DNA of 64,000 bases from Neopestalotiopsis rosae (lineage: Eukaryota; Ascomycota; Sordariomycetes; Amphisphaeriales; Sporocadaceae). The DNA lies in NCBI GenBank assembly GCA_023078685.1, contig JALGAS010000008.1, forward strand, positions 124,001 through 188,000. The letters are read 5' to 3'. The number at the start of each line of letters is the position of its first letter. The first letter of the stretch is position 1. The notes under the pieces are model-generated. The model searched no databases. It saw only the letters and a program-made list of their open reading frames with translations, and was not told the origin of the DNA. Position numbers and translations under genes: made by a program. This document shows positions 33,415-43,591 of the stretch, piece by piece.

Positions 33415-33785
33415 ATGAGCGACTCAAAGCAGAACCAAGCCTCGATCGGTGGAAAGGCAGGACCTATCCAGGGCGGTGCCAACACAACAGAAAATTCCGG
33501 GGTATGTATATTTTCACTCAAGACGATCGTGAAATACTCGCTGACCACACACAGCTCTCTGGGCCCAACTTCGACAACATGTATCTGCAAAAGCGGTCCA
33601 CGGACCCAGAATCGGTTGCTAAGCGAGAGTCCCTTTCGGAGCAGCAACCAAAACCAGGTGTCATTGGCAGTGTATTTCAAAAGTGAGGCTCAAATGAACC
33701 AGGCGTCATCGCAACGTCGACATCTAACGACTTTTCCAGATTTGTGTCAGGGCCAGCAGGACCGAACACCTCCCAGAATCAATAA
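33415..33785 (+). CDS. small hydrophilic protein, unknown function
   Basis: Three-exon gene for about 86 aa: 33415-33501, 33555-33682 and 33740-33785, with introns of 53 and 57 nt that have clear GTATGT/GTGAGG donors and CACAG/TTCCAG acceptors. The protein starts MSDSKQNQASIGGKAGPIQG and continues LSGPNFDNMYLQKRSTDPE. It then reads EQQPKPGVIGSVFQK and ends FVSGPAGPNTSQNQ. It is hydrophilic, Gly/Gln/Ser-rich, cysteine-free, and lacks a signal peptide or TM segment, so it is cytoplasmic or nuclear. It resembles small stress- or development-induced fungal proteins only in composition. I do not recognise the family. Intron continuity in all three frames is the main support. Confidence 0.6.
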
Positions 33786-34229
33786 GCAATCAACATCGGG
33801 GCAATGAAGATAATAGATAGTTGCCGCGAAAGAGAAACATACTATATAGCCACTGGTCCACCATCATACATTATAGAGCGAAATTTTTGGAGCAATCGTG
33901 GTCGGTTTTTGGATGGACTTCATTCTTCTACAGACACGCGTAGCAAAGACGTACTAGGTTCAGAAATACAACAGACCTAGCGATTGATTGTGGTCTCAAG
34001 TGTTTCCGATTTGTGTCCTAAGATATATTATACGTACAATCCTACAGAAGCTTGGAATCCAGTGCAAACATGCGTTTCGACCAAATATTGGCAATGTTGG
34101 CTGTGCGAGCCGGTGGTCTCACCGCTGTCGTGTCGTTCCACACATTTTTTCAATTCGACCGAGTCCAGAAATCTTAGCTTGTATTGTTCTTTTCAGTCTC
34201 TTCCAAAGCACTTTAATCTATCTAATATA
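33786..34229. other. short intergenic region
   Basis: 3' regions of the convergent small gene and the glycosyltransferase. Nothing recognisable. Confidence 0.4.
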
Positions 34230-35450
34230 TCAAACCGCTTGGAGCAATGGGCCCTTTTTGAACGGTTGGTCGATTTTGAGTTCGGTTGTGGGCGGCAATT
34301 CGTTTTGTGTCCAATACATAGTGCCGTGCCGAAGCCAGTGGGCATATGTTCCGGGCACGTCATCCGATCCTATATTCTTCCTCCACAATGAGCTCAGTGT
34401 ATCGCCCTTGACCCGCAAGATGAGACCGGTGGCCAGCTTGAATCCGAAACTTCTGCTCAGACAGCCCTCTACAATCTCTCTTGCCTTTGCCTGCTCCTCG
34501 GTCTCTCTCTCGCCCTCGAGCGGGAGTGGCAGTGACATTAATTTGAACGCCAAGTGACCGTCCCAGGCGGTATACTCGTTGATGAGTTGAGCGCCGACCA
34601 TGAATTCAATGGCGTAGACATGGTCCCGGACATACTCCCGCCCATTCCAACCATCTTCTGGATCTTCCATACCCATGACTAACTTCAGAGCCTGGCCTTG
34701 GGTTATGTAGTCTGAAAGCATGGTTCCGACCTCGAGCGGACCATAGGTTCTCCCATTCTCAGTGAAGGAGCCGCTGTAGGTCATCTGAGGCACATCCTTG
34801 AGCAGCGGACTGGCATGCATACCCTCGGTACTCGTTTTGCCGCCGTCCTCGGCCCACAATGCCAAGAAAAGCTTATGTGCGCGTAGAAATAGCGGGTTGT
34901 TACGTCTCGAGCAGAGAAAATAGTTGGTCAAGGACATGTCCTCGGGGTCACCACCGCTGTACGAGAGGACCTCGTAGGGGCTGTTGGGGTTTCCGATAGT
35001 CTCGCTCCACAGACGATCGAGGTCACCAATCTGCAACATGCCCACGTCTGCATAAACACCGCCGTGCTGAAGCAGGAGGGGCCACCGCACCAAATCCGAA
35101 GTATGTTGGACGGCATGGTCGCCGACAAGAGTACCGTCGATGAAGGCGCGCGGAAAGGTATTTGGATCCTTTGTGTCTGCCCAGTGTTCAATGTTGAGCG
35201 GCGATCCTGGCTCCTTGTCCATGACACGAATGACCCAGCCTAGCTTGGAGAAGCGACGGAACCAGGCACGAATGTTGCGCTTCGAGTATGGGTGCATGTT
35301 GATGAAGCCACTGTGCCAAAAGAACCAGATGTTTTTCTCGTCGGTTACGGGCTGGGGATGCAGTATATCATGGTTAATCTCTGAATCTGATCGCAGATCC
35401 AGAAGCTCAGATGGGATCGCGTGCATCCCCTGGGGTATTTGGTAATCCAT
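34230..35450 (-). CDS. glycosyltransferase, capsular polysaccharide synthesis (GT32-like) family
   Basis: Single-exon gene of 406 aa, GT-A-fold sugar transferase of the 'Caps_synth' / DXD-like group. An early block, EKNIWFFWHSGF (about residues 38-49), matches the family's IW.FW.G opening. The core block DLVRWPLLLQHGGVYADVG is at residues 119-137. The second Asp of a DxD motif is absent (A-D-V-G), as in several members of this family that carry a D-V-G form. A later block holds LTNYFLCSRRNNPLFLRAHKLF. There is no signal peptide or N-terminal TM helix from the start at 35450, so a cytosolic or peripheral enzyme is likely; an upstream in-frame ATG at 35507 would not add one. The farther upstream frame is open only because a T19 tract encodes Lys. 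Donor and acceptor are unknown. Confidence 0.8.
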   Translation of the reverse strand: MDYQIPQGMHAIPSELLDLRSDSEINHDILHPQPVTDEKNIWFFWHSGFINMHPYSKRNIRAWFRRFSKLGWVIRVMDKEPGSPLNIEHWADTKDPNTFPRAFIDGTLVGDHAVQHTSDLVRWPLLLQHGGVYADVGMLQIGDLDRLWSETIGNPNSPYEVLSYSGGDPEDMSLTNYFLCSRRNNPLFLRAHKLFLALWAEDGGKTSTEGMHASPLLKDVPQMTYSGSFTENGRTYGPLEVGTMLSDYITQGQALKLVMGMEDPEDGWNGREYVRDHVYAIEFMVGAQLINEYTAWDGHLAFKLMSLPLPLEGERETEEQAKAREIVEGCLSRSFGFKLATGLILRVKGDTLSSLWRKNIGSDDVPGTYAHWLRHGTMYWTQNELPPTTELKIDQPFKKGPLLQAV

Positions 35451-36923
35451 CTTGTGCTGTTGAGTGGTTGTTGTCGCTGTGTCGTAGTTCAGAAGTACTG
35501 GTAGCATCTGACTCTGAGTATGAATATGAGAATGGAAAATTCCTATTGAGAACGAAATCGTGAAGAGGATTGGTCGTCTTTTTAAGTAGGATTTTTTTTT
35601 TTTTTTTTTTAAATCTCTCTTTTGTCTATAGGAAGTAACACTACAGTGCAGGCCAATTGGAAAGTTGCAGTGACACAAGTCAGCAGCCGAACTTCCATGC
35701 GAGGGACCTTGAAGCTCCTTTGTGGGCCTGAGCTGACAAGCCATCCAATTAGCATCCATGGCTCACTATGAATCATCGCAACTCATATGGTATTACTGCT
35801 GACCTGCAGTGAAAACCGTTGCGCTAATGCACTTGTGACAAAGTCTTCTGCTGCGCCGTTCATTGATGCACCCTTTGGCATCACGGATGAGGCGCAGTGA
35901 TTTTGCTTGCCCAAGATGATTAATTTCAGCAGGCGGACCGTTTGATATCAACATGAATGCAAAGACAAGGCTGAAAAGCGACAGACGACTCACGCTCCAA
36001 GTGCCACATGGCCGGCCGAATCGCACAGAGAATGAACAATTTACAAACTAGTATTGGGAGGCGCTTCGCTTGTATCGAATGCGGCAAGAAATGCGTATTG
36101 TGCAAGAAGTTGACATTGTTCTTGTTGATGCTGGAGGCAACGTATATAAATTAGCCACGGATCGCATGCAAGTCAAATTCCTTGGCCTGTTGGGACATTG
36201 ACTGCAAAGGAGGGGATATGGAAGAGGAGGGGAATATATTGATGCTTACAATAGTGTGCATTTGGGTTTGTCATGTTGTTGTCGATGATATTCAGCTGGT
36301 TTGGAGGTCCCAACACCACCGAATTAGGGACGGGATGAACTATTTCTGGTCAACACGATTTGAAATCAGAATTTTTCTTTGTACTTACCAAAAGTCTAGA
36401 TACACAATCTGGTACAGAGGAGAATCCTTGCGACAACTCTGGGGTTTCACCAAGCCAAACCATATTCGGCTCGACAATGTAACGGTGAACGGCCTTCCGA
36501 GATCGTACTGATTGCCTGTCTGAACCTCCAAATCAGGTTTATAACGAGCAGTGGCAGACGACCAATAGCATGTTGCACAACCATTAAGCTGTGCACACAT
36601 TTCTGCGAGACCTTGATCAGGATGTGCTCTGTCGCCTGCACGTCATCGTCATGGCAGATTAAGCGGGAATATGTAGGTGAATAATGAGATACCACCAACC
36701 AGCTCATGAATGCGAATCAACAGTCCCAGTGCCCGGTAATCGTTACCTGGCTCAAATGGAACATCCGGACCACTGACATAATTCATCTATTCGTCGCATC
36801 TCTTTTCCTCTTCAGAATTTTCGCCATTCTGTAAATTGAGTTATTGCCTTGAGCTTGACTTGTGAGTTCTGGATTGAGGACTCCAGATCATCATCTACGC
36901 GCAATGCGAAGAGCGCAGGAACC
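35451..36923. other. 1.5-kb intergenic region
   Basis: Divergent promoter region. It contains a T19 run (35592-35610). ORFs at 36182-36511 (+) and 36385-36707 (-) overlap and show no family. Confidence 0.4.
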
Positions 36924-38266
36924 ATGACATCGCCGCGCACTCTGCTCGGTCCATTGACGACGACATGGGCCGCTCCTCCGGTCTGTTCCTATGCTATGGC
37001 ATTGGGGTGCGATACGTGCTCCACGGGATGGCAAGGACAAACATGTAATTCAGCAAGCAATGCTCACGATTGGACCGACTGCTGGCCGCCACGCGCAAGC
37101 TCCATGATAGACCCTGGAGTGATGATGGGCTGGGGCTTCTATTCTCCTGGAATTGTTTGTCCACAGGGCTATACGACCGCGGCCATGGCAACAGCTGGGG
37201 GAAGCACTGGTTGGGGTCTGGAATATAGTCTAACTGATGGAGAGACGGCTGCAGCTTGCTGTCCTACGTAAGTTCAATACTCTGCGAACAAGAGAAACGC
37301 TTTCAGGCCAGCTAACAAATGGTCAATAGCGGCTTCACGCCATCATCTATCGAGACATTCAATACGTACGCGGCAACCTGCGTCAACCTCGCTACATCGA
37401 CAAGTTTTTCGACAGTAGTGTGCAACTCGGGGAGTTTCGAAGATTTTTCGTTGCTCGAATTGCCCAATGATGACATGAAGACATTCACGGTTTACGCACC
37501 ACTCTATCAGCTAAACTTTCAAGCCTCGGATTTACCTCAAACGACCGAATCAGAGTCAGAGCCCACATCAACCGAAGATGCCGCCAGTCCATCATCCACA
37601 GGCTCAACCATGCCATCGGAAACGGGAAGCTCAACTACCACGTCAGATCCAGTGGCATCACTGATCCCGTCTTCGTTGAGATCTAGCGTGACATCTTCGG
37701 CCACCTCAACAGCAGCGGCAGCATCCTCTGGGTCCGGCGGTAGCATGTCTACGGGTGCCAAAGTCGGCATTGGTGTCGGCGTCGGCGTAGGTGTGATTCT
37801 CCTTCTCATTGCCGCCTTCTTCGTCGGGCGAGCAAGAAGAAAGGATAAGCCCCCAGTGGCAGAAGACGGTAAAGGCAATACGGGGTCATTCGGTGCCACA
37901 AAGGTTGGCCCAGACCGGAAGGAATCGACACGGGCGGCAGAGCTTGGGGGCGCGGAAGTGTCAGAGATGGAAGGAAATTATGCACAACAGGAACTACCCG
38001 CGACAGCGATTTCTGTGGGCCGAATGCGGGAGCCAGCCGCGATATTTGAGCTGGAAGCTGATAATCCGAACACACTCGCGCCACCAACATCGCGCTATGG
38101 ACAAGGTGATACGCTGGTCAGTCCAGTCACACCTACACGACAAGGCGCGCATAGCCCAGTGAGTCCGGCGACAACAGCACGACCTAGCCATGAAGGCGAC
38201 GCTCCAATGCATCAGAGTCCTTTGCGAAACGGAGAAACTGGTGCTAATATACGACGCTTGGTTTAA
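36924..38266 (+). CDS. single-pass membrane protein with Cys-containing ectodomain and Ser/Thr stalk
   Basis: Surface protein of about 426 aa in two exons (36924-37267 and 37330-38266), joined as AACCPT|GFTPSS. Residues 1 to about 190 form an ectodomain with about ten cysteines (for example CDTCSTGWQGQTC, DWTDCWPP, IVCPQGYTTAA, AACCP). A Ser/Thr-rich stalk rich in TTS/SSS follows, then one TM segment (VGIGVGVGVGVILLLIAAFFVG) stopped by RARRK. The cytoplasmic tail is about 140 residues with SPVTPTRQ and SPVSPATT proline-directed sites. There is no classical N-terminal signal peptide, which is common in this Mid2/WSC-like architecture of filamentous fungi. By layout it could be a wall-stress sensor, but the ectodomain does not match a WSC domain, so the function is inferred from architecture only. 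Start chosen at the ATG nearest the ectodomain. Confidence 0.7.
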
Positions 38267-41200
38267 TAATTCTGCGAGCAAAATATCCTTGATGAGATAC
38301 AATTGAGATGAGAATAGCTATAATCATGTTTTGACGATATCAGCCATGCACGGCTCAGTCCTTGTTCTTGAATCTGCGAAGTTGTTCTCAGTCTTATGCT
38401 CTTCGTAGACGAATCATTATAATATTTGTCGATGAGCTCATCATCCAATAAGGATGGGCTAAGCCTGTCTGCGCAGTAGAGAAGAGCTGTATAGGTGAAT
38501 TCGTTCACGTTCAAATTATGTGATGGCTGCAGACGGGACAGCGTTTTAGCTTGTGTATTAAACATGGCCAAAGACTGCTGGTAACACTGCAGCACGATCG
38601 AAGTGAACGCGCAAAATTCAAGCACTGGGTCCTACCTATCAATGCGCATATCGTGTCGGTGCGAGCCCATATTATCAGACCGCCTCGACAACAAGGAACA
38701 AAAGTCTCCATGATGGGCAGGATTCAAGATCATTGCTCTGTTAGTGGGGTCCGTTATTAGACGTCGAGGCCGAATCCTGTGAATCTCCCAACAATATACA
38801 ATATATGAAGAATCTTGGAACTTGCGGCAGGTAAAGAGGGGTCTCCAGAAAGTTTAGCCTTGCCGCCTTTGCATACATTCCACATTGATTAACTTCGGGG
38901 ATTGATTGAAACACTAAGCATTTGACCCATGAGTGTTGGCTGAAAGATCTCGCCTTGTGCCTGACTCTGCATGAAACAGAGATCTTGCTCATGAATAACA
39001 CATAAGTCGGCATACCATATATATATGTGTTGCTTACTCTGGAGTCTGATCACATGCTGGAGTTCCTTGATTTCTCGCTAACAAGTACTAGACAGCCACA
39101 ATGTTATCAAATGCCGTGTGCGTGCTAATTCTAGAACGTGGCGTTCCTGGTCTGTCGCACCATGGAACACTGCAATGACATGCGTCACACCCGCTAGTAG
39201 AGGACTCCATGTGCAGCAAGAGGCCAACGGACGTTTCCGTAAGCGTCCATCTGAACTCGGTCGTCCCAAATCTCCTTACGAGAACTGTTGTAGCCGAACG
39301 GAAATCTCCAGGAACCACATTCACTTTACCATCTGCAGTCCGTTACAGCCTAAGCGCGTTCGACCATTCTGTATCTGTGCACAAACTACTGCTTGTTCAG
39401 ATTCCTTCGTTGGCCCCTTGACGAGAGATAACGTTACTTGGAATCTGTACTAGTCAGCCCACTCCTTCTCGAAGCAAGGTGAGCAGCGAATGAGCGTGGC
39501 GGTCCTCGTCCGATAGAGAAGCAGGGCGAATCCCGTCCCGGGATGAAACCCACCGGCGTATTCCGGCATGCACCGGACTGTTGTTCTATGAGTACTTCAG
39601 TATCAGAGGAACGCAGGAACTGGTGGAGTTGATTCTCAGACTGACAATGTCTTTGATGTCTAGAACCTGCTGCTGTGATTCGATTATACTATGCGTTGTC
39701 CGCCTTTACGTGGACTTTTCCGTGCTCCTGTCCTACGAATCAGTCGTGAAACGTTGATACTTGTGGTCCCTCTCCCCACACAGATTTCGGCAGACTCTAA
39801 TAGATTAGTATTCGTCAAGTCAAGAAATCGAGCGCATCGCGATACCCAGCCGATCCCCATTCAACCATACAAAGCTATCGACCTACCAAACATGCTAGGC
39901 TACGCTTTGTACTAGACAGTTAGCCGAACAATGCTCCTATGACGCCAATCCTCTTCGATAGCTGCCCATCACAGTTTGACCAATGGCTTCTCATTTCGCC
40001 TTGGCACTGGCAGAAGCAACGGGCTATACCGAAGCACAGAGAAGCTGATGGTACCTATGCATTGACGCCTGATGAGGGTATAGAATGCCGGGAAAAACAA
40101 CAAGCATCATGGTCAGATCGCCTCACTCACAATCTAGAGATCCCCAAAATAAAGATAGTCGGTACCCTCAGTGTTTATCTGGTTTATCTGTTTCCCACTA
40201 TGCAAGGATGGACCCTGAGATATCGCGTAAACACATTCTAGCTATTCTAGAATAATTATGCACAGCCCAAAGGTAAAGCCAGCCCATCCTGTCTCCAAAA
40301 CATGCCAACTCATCTTATGGTCATGCCATGATCCCATCACATCCCATTGCCAATTGGCTCCTTTCTCTGAGCCCCTATGGCCCTTCCCGTCTTCCCCTTG
40401 TTTTTCCTTTCCCCGTTGATTCATCGAATCACCACGTCCATCGAGTGATCAGAGCTTTTCCACCATCGACGAGCGATGAAGAGCCGCTCACCCTGGACGT
40501 CAAGCCTAAAGTGTGGCGCCACTAAGAGATCGACGGGTCAATAGGCTAATGCACGTCACCCACACAAAAGCACGCGATGGCTTGAGGTGCCTGTCTTGCC
40601 TGTGGGTTGACTGTGTGTTTGCCAAGCAGGCACAAGGACGACCCCTATCGCTTGTGCTCGAGCATCGTTCGATTATTGGTAGTCAAAAATTCCCGAGTCA
40701 AGCCAATTAAGACCAATACGCACCGTTAGTTTCAATAAGCCAGCCGGGGTAGGGGATCCACGGTTCAATGCAGCTCGCCAGCATAGCAGGAACCAGTCAG
40801 GGACATGCAATCTTGGCCTTGCAGCAGGTATCATACCTATCCTTCTCGCGAAGTACGGTACCTGCCGTCGTACTGTACTCCAGTGATGGTGGACGACTAT
40901 ATCATTGCCGAATCCTCTCCCTCATCAACTTTCCCTTTCCTCCTCTTTTGGTATTCACATCTTGTGTCTCGTTCAACGTACAAACATAGCAACTAGTCAC
41001 TCAGACGCCCACCACTCCTTATCCACACTCCTTTTTTGAGAATTGTTTTTTGCCTTTCAACTTGCGGATTTACAACCTTCGAGTGCGAGACGCTCCTCAC
41101 GATTTCTCTACTTCTATACTATCCTTGATTGTACGAATCTCAGTCAACGACAAGCAGCGAGTTCTGCCATCATAACATACAAATTCTTCAACGCGAAAAC

Positions 41201-41312
41201 AACAGTGCCCCTGGAGAGCTCGAAGTGATCACAATTGAATAATAGCGACCAAATCTATCAATTTACCTCGCACTAGCAACAACACCTCTCGTCACCAACA
41301 AAATCAGTAACA
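38267..41312. other. 3-kb gene-poor region
   Basis: No gene supported. ORFs at 38263-38711 (-) and 39078-39453 (both strands) overlap one another and lack domains. The last 500 bp are CT-rich with many CAAC/ACAAC tracts, which looks like the leader of a well-expressed transcript feeding the short ORF at 41313. Confidence 0.4.
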
Positions 41313-41474
41313 ATGCCTGCCACTCGCCCTCCCACCAAGCGCATCCTCTCTGGCATCGCACCTCTAACACCCATCAACCAACCCAACAACCTATCTTCGC
41401 CCTCCTCAGGCCAGACGCAGAGACCGCGATCGCGCTCGCCGATGCCAGGCTCTCGGGTTCCGGCTCCGAAATAG
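41313..41474 (+). CDS. short basic Pro/Ser-rich ORF (53 aa), candidate small gene
   Basis: ATG in the context AACAATGCC ends at TAG after 53 codons. The protein is Arg/Pro/Ser-rich (MPATRPPTKRILSGIAPLTP.. then TQRPRSRSPMPGSRVPAPK), with no signal peptide and no cysteine. Support comes from the ~500-bp CT-rich, CAAC-rich leader just before it, which is typical of strong fungal promoters and 5' UTRs, and from the good start context. It could be a true small protein, a first exon whose downstream splice I have missed, or the ORF of a long non-coding transcript. I do not recognise it. Confidence 0.4.
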   Translation: MPATRPPTKRILSGIAPLTPINQPNNLSSPSSGQTQRPRSRSPMPGSRVPAPK

Positions 41475-43591
41475 GGCTCGTTAAGATTGCGACTCGACTA
41501 GTGGCTCCACCCTCCCGGTGAGCCTCTACTCGAGATTGAGGTCGAAAGATCTCAACGTCATCTCAGGAAACGCAATGGAGGTCTCAATGTAACTCAATCA
41601 AATACATTGTGGGTCGATTGTGTTTTCTGGGGACTGTGCAATGAGCAAGATAAGGGTCTCTTCAACCAATGAATTCGACACTGTTTCCATCTTCAACAAC
41701 CAACACACACTGTACAACCATCAAGAGGAAAGAGAAAAGGGGGGGAAACATGCACAACTTGTACCTATAACACCACCATGGACACAAAAAACAGCCTACT
41801 CCTTCGACAATTGCATTATTATTAGAAATGGGAATCCACACCTCGACTCCTCACGGATTACTGGCGTTATGGGAATTGGCATGGGGCAATTTTGAGCGGG
41901 CGCTCAACGGTATCCATTTCCAGGCTTCATTCACCTGAACCTCATCACCTGGGCTTGAGCTCGTGACACTTTCATTGCAGAAAGTGTATGTAACCATTGC
42001 TGGCTAATGCGAATTCCCATCGGAAATGCAAGCAAAGCACCTGACAATGACTACTATAAAGATATCCACAAAATATTTTTCACTCAATCTAGCCTTGAAA
42101 GACTAGAAGCCCAGGTACAAAACAAAACAGTAAAACATATCAAAAGAGCAAAAACAAATACAAGATTATTCCAAAACATAATTTGCAACCTCTTGCGAAT
42201 ACGATCGATGTCTTGAGAGAATTGATATTCGCGGACTTCATCTCATTACTCTTACTAATCCCATTGTCCGATCGTATGCCTATCTCTCTTGCAGGTGCTC
42301 TACCCTATGTGATGTTCTTGGACACATGGGAATTGAGGGAAAACGCTGTTTCCTCGTCCCTCTACGATATTGCTAGTGTAGGTATTCCGTCATCTTCCGC
42401 TACGGACATTTTCCCCAAGTGGTTCCTCCCCATCGTGAACAGGACCCTCAAAATCGCCAGCTCAGCCCAGTTTTCTATATTCCGCCCCTTGTCGAAATCC
42501 ACACGGCGCAACCACCCCATCATCCACCACTACGGATAACCTGGCTAGTAGCATGCACCTACTGGCACCAGGAGGAACCATGTTCGGGTTTTCCATCTTT
42601 GTTTGTCCTGGCAGACAATTCTTTTTTTCATGTTGGGATTAATAATACCAAAAAGTCATTCATGTCCAAAACTCTTCCCGGAGCAACAACCCTCCCAGCC
42701 TCCTCCCATTCTTGTCGAATTTCCCTCTTCTAGTACATACACCGTCTTACACCGAGCAGCTTCCGTCATCTTTGCGAGATTGTGTACGAGCATGCAGCCA
42801 GACGAAACCCTGTGAAAATCTTGCCCTGCTATTATCCTTCGTGCGAGTATCGCACGCCCTGCGCCTTATGTCTCTCAGCTATCACACTGCCCGCCAGATC
42901 TGGTCGTGCTGGCAACGAGATGGCGCTCCAGCGTTTCTCAAAGGGATCGCGAATAACACGGGTCAACAGACCACACTGACTCATCGAAGACATCATAACC
43001 CAAGGAGCCATCCAGTCGTTACGTGCAAGACGTCGCCCAAAAGTCACCGAGTGCCTTCGTTAGACTACACTGACATTTTGCAAATATCATCACCTCATTA
43101 TTGGCAAGGTCCCTTCGATATACAGTATTCGACAGCGCAACGATCCACTGTAGGATGCACTCAAAACATTCACGATATGCAATCATATTGGCGGCGCCCG
43201 CTAAGCGAAAATCATATTTTCTAAATTAAGCAAATGGGTATGCACGGCTAAAGACCAACCCACCCGTTTCGACAACCCAGGAAAGAGGTTATTGCTGATC
43301 TCGTCCCGCATTCCCTTTTCAACCCAATTCACCACAACGGCCAACCATCAAATGCGAGGCAGTAATGGTACGAGACAGAAGACTAGCCAGGAAATGATCG
43401 CGCCAAACGCCTGTTTGCCCGTAGTGAATGATATCGTACAATGGGGCGGACCTATTTCCAGTAAAAATACCCAATATTACTCCGACGCATATACATGTCA
43501 AAAAGCATACATGCCAAAAGAAAGCCGAAAACCCCCGCGCTACAAATCAAGAGACTATTGTCATCATGATAGAAGTTGGCCCAAGGCAATA
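41475..43591. other. 2.1-kb gene-poor region
   Basis: Possible 3' UTR of the short ORF followed by unremarkable DNA and the 3' end of the LIM-binding gene. Open frames at 42183-43224 overlap in three frames with no domain; not called. Confidence 0.35.
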
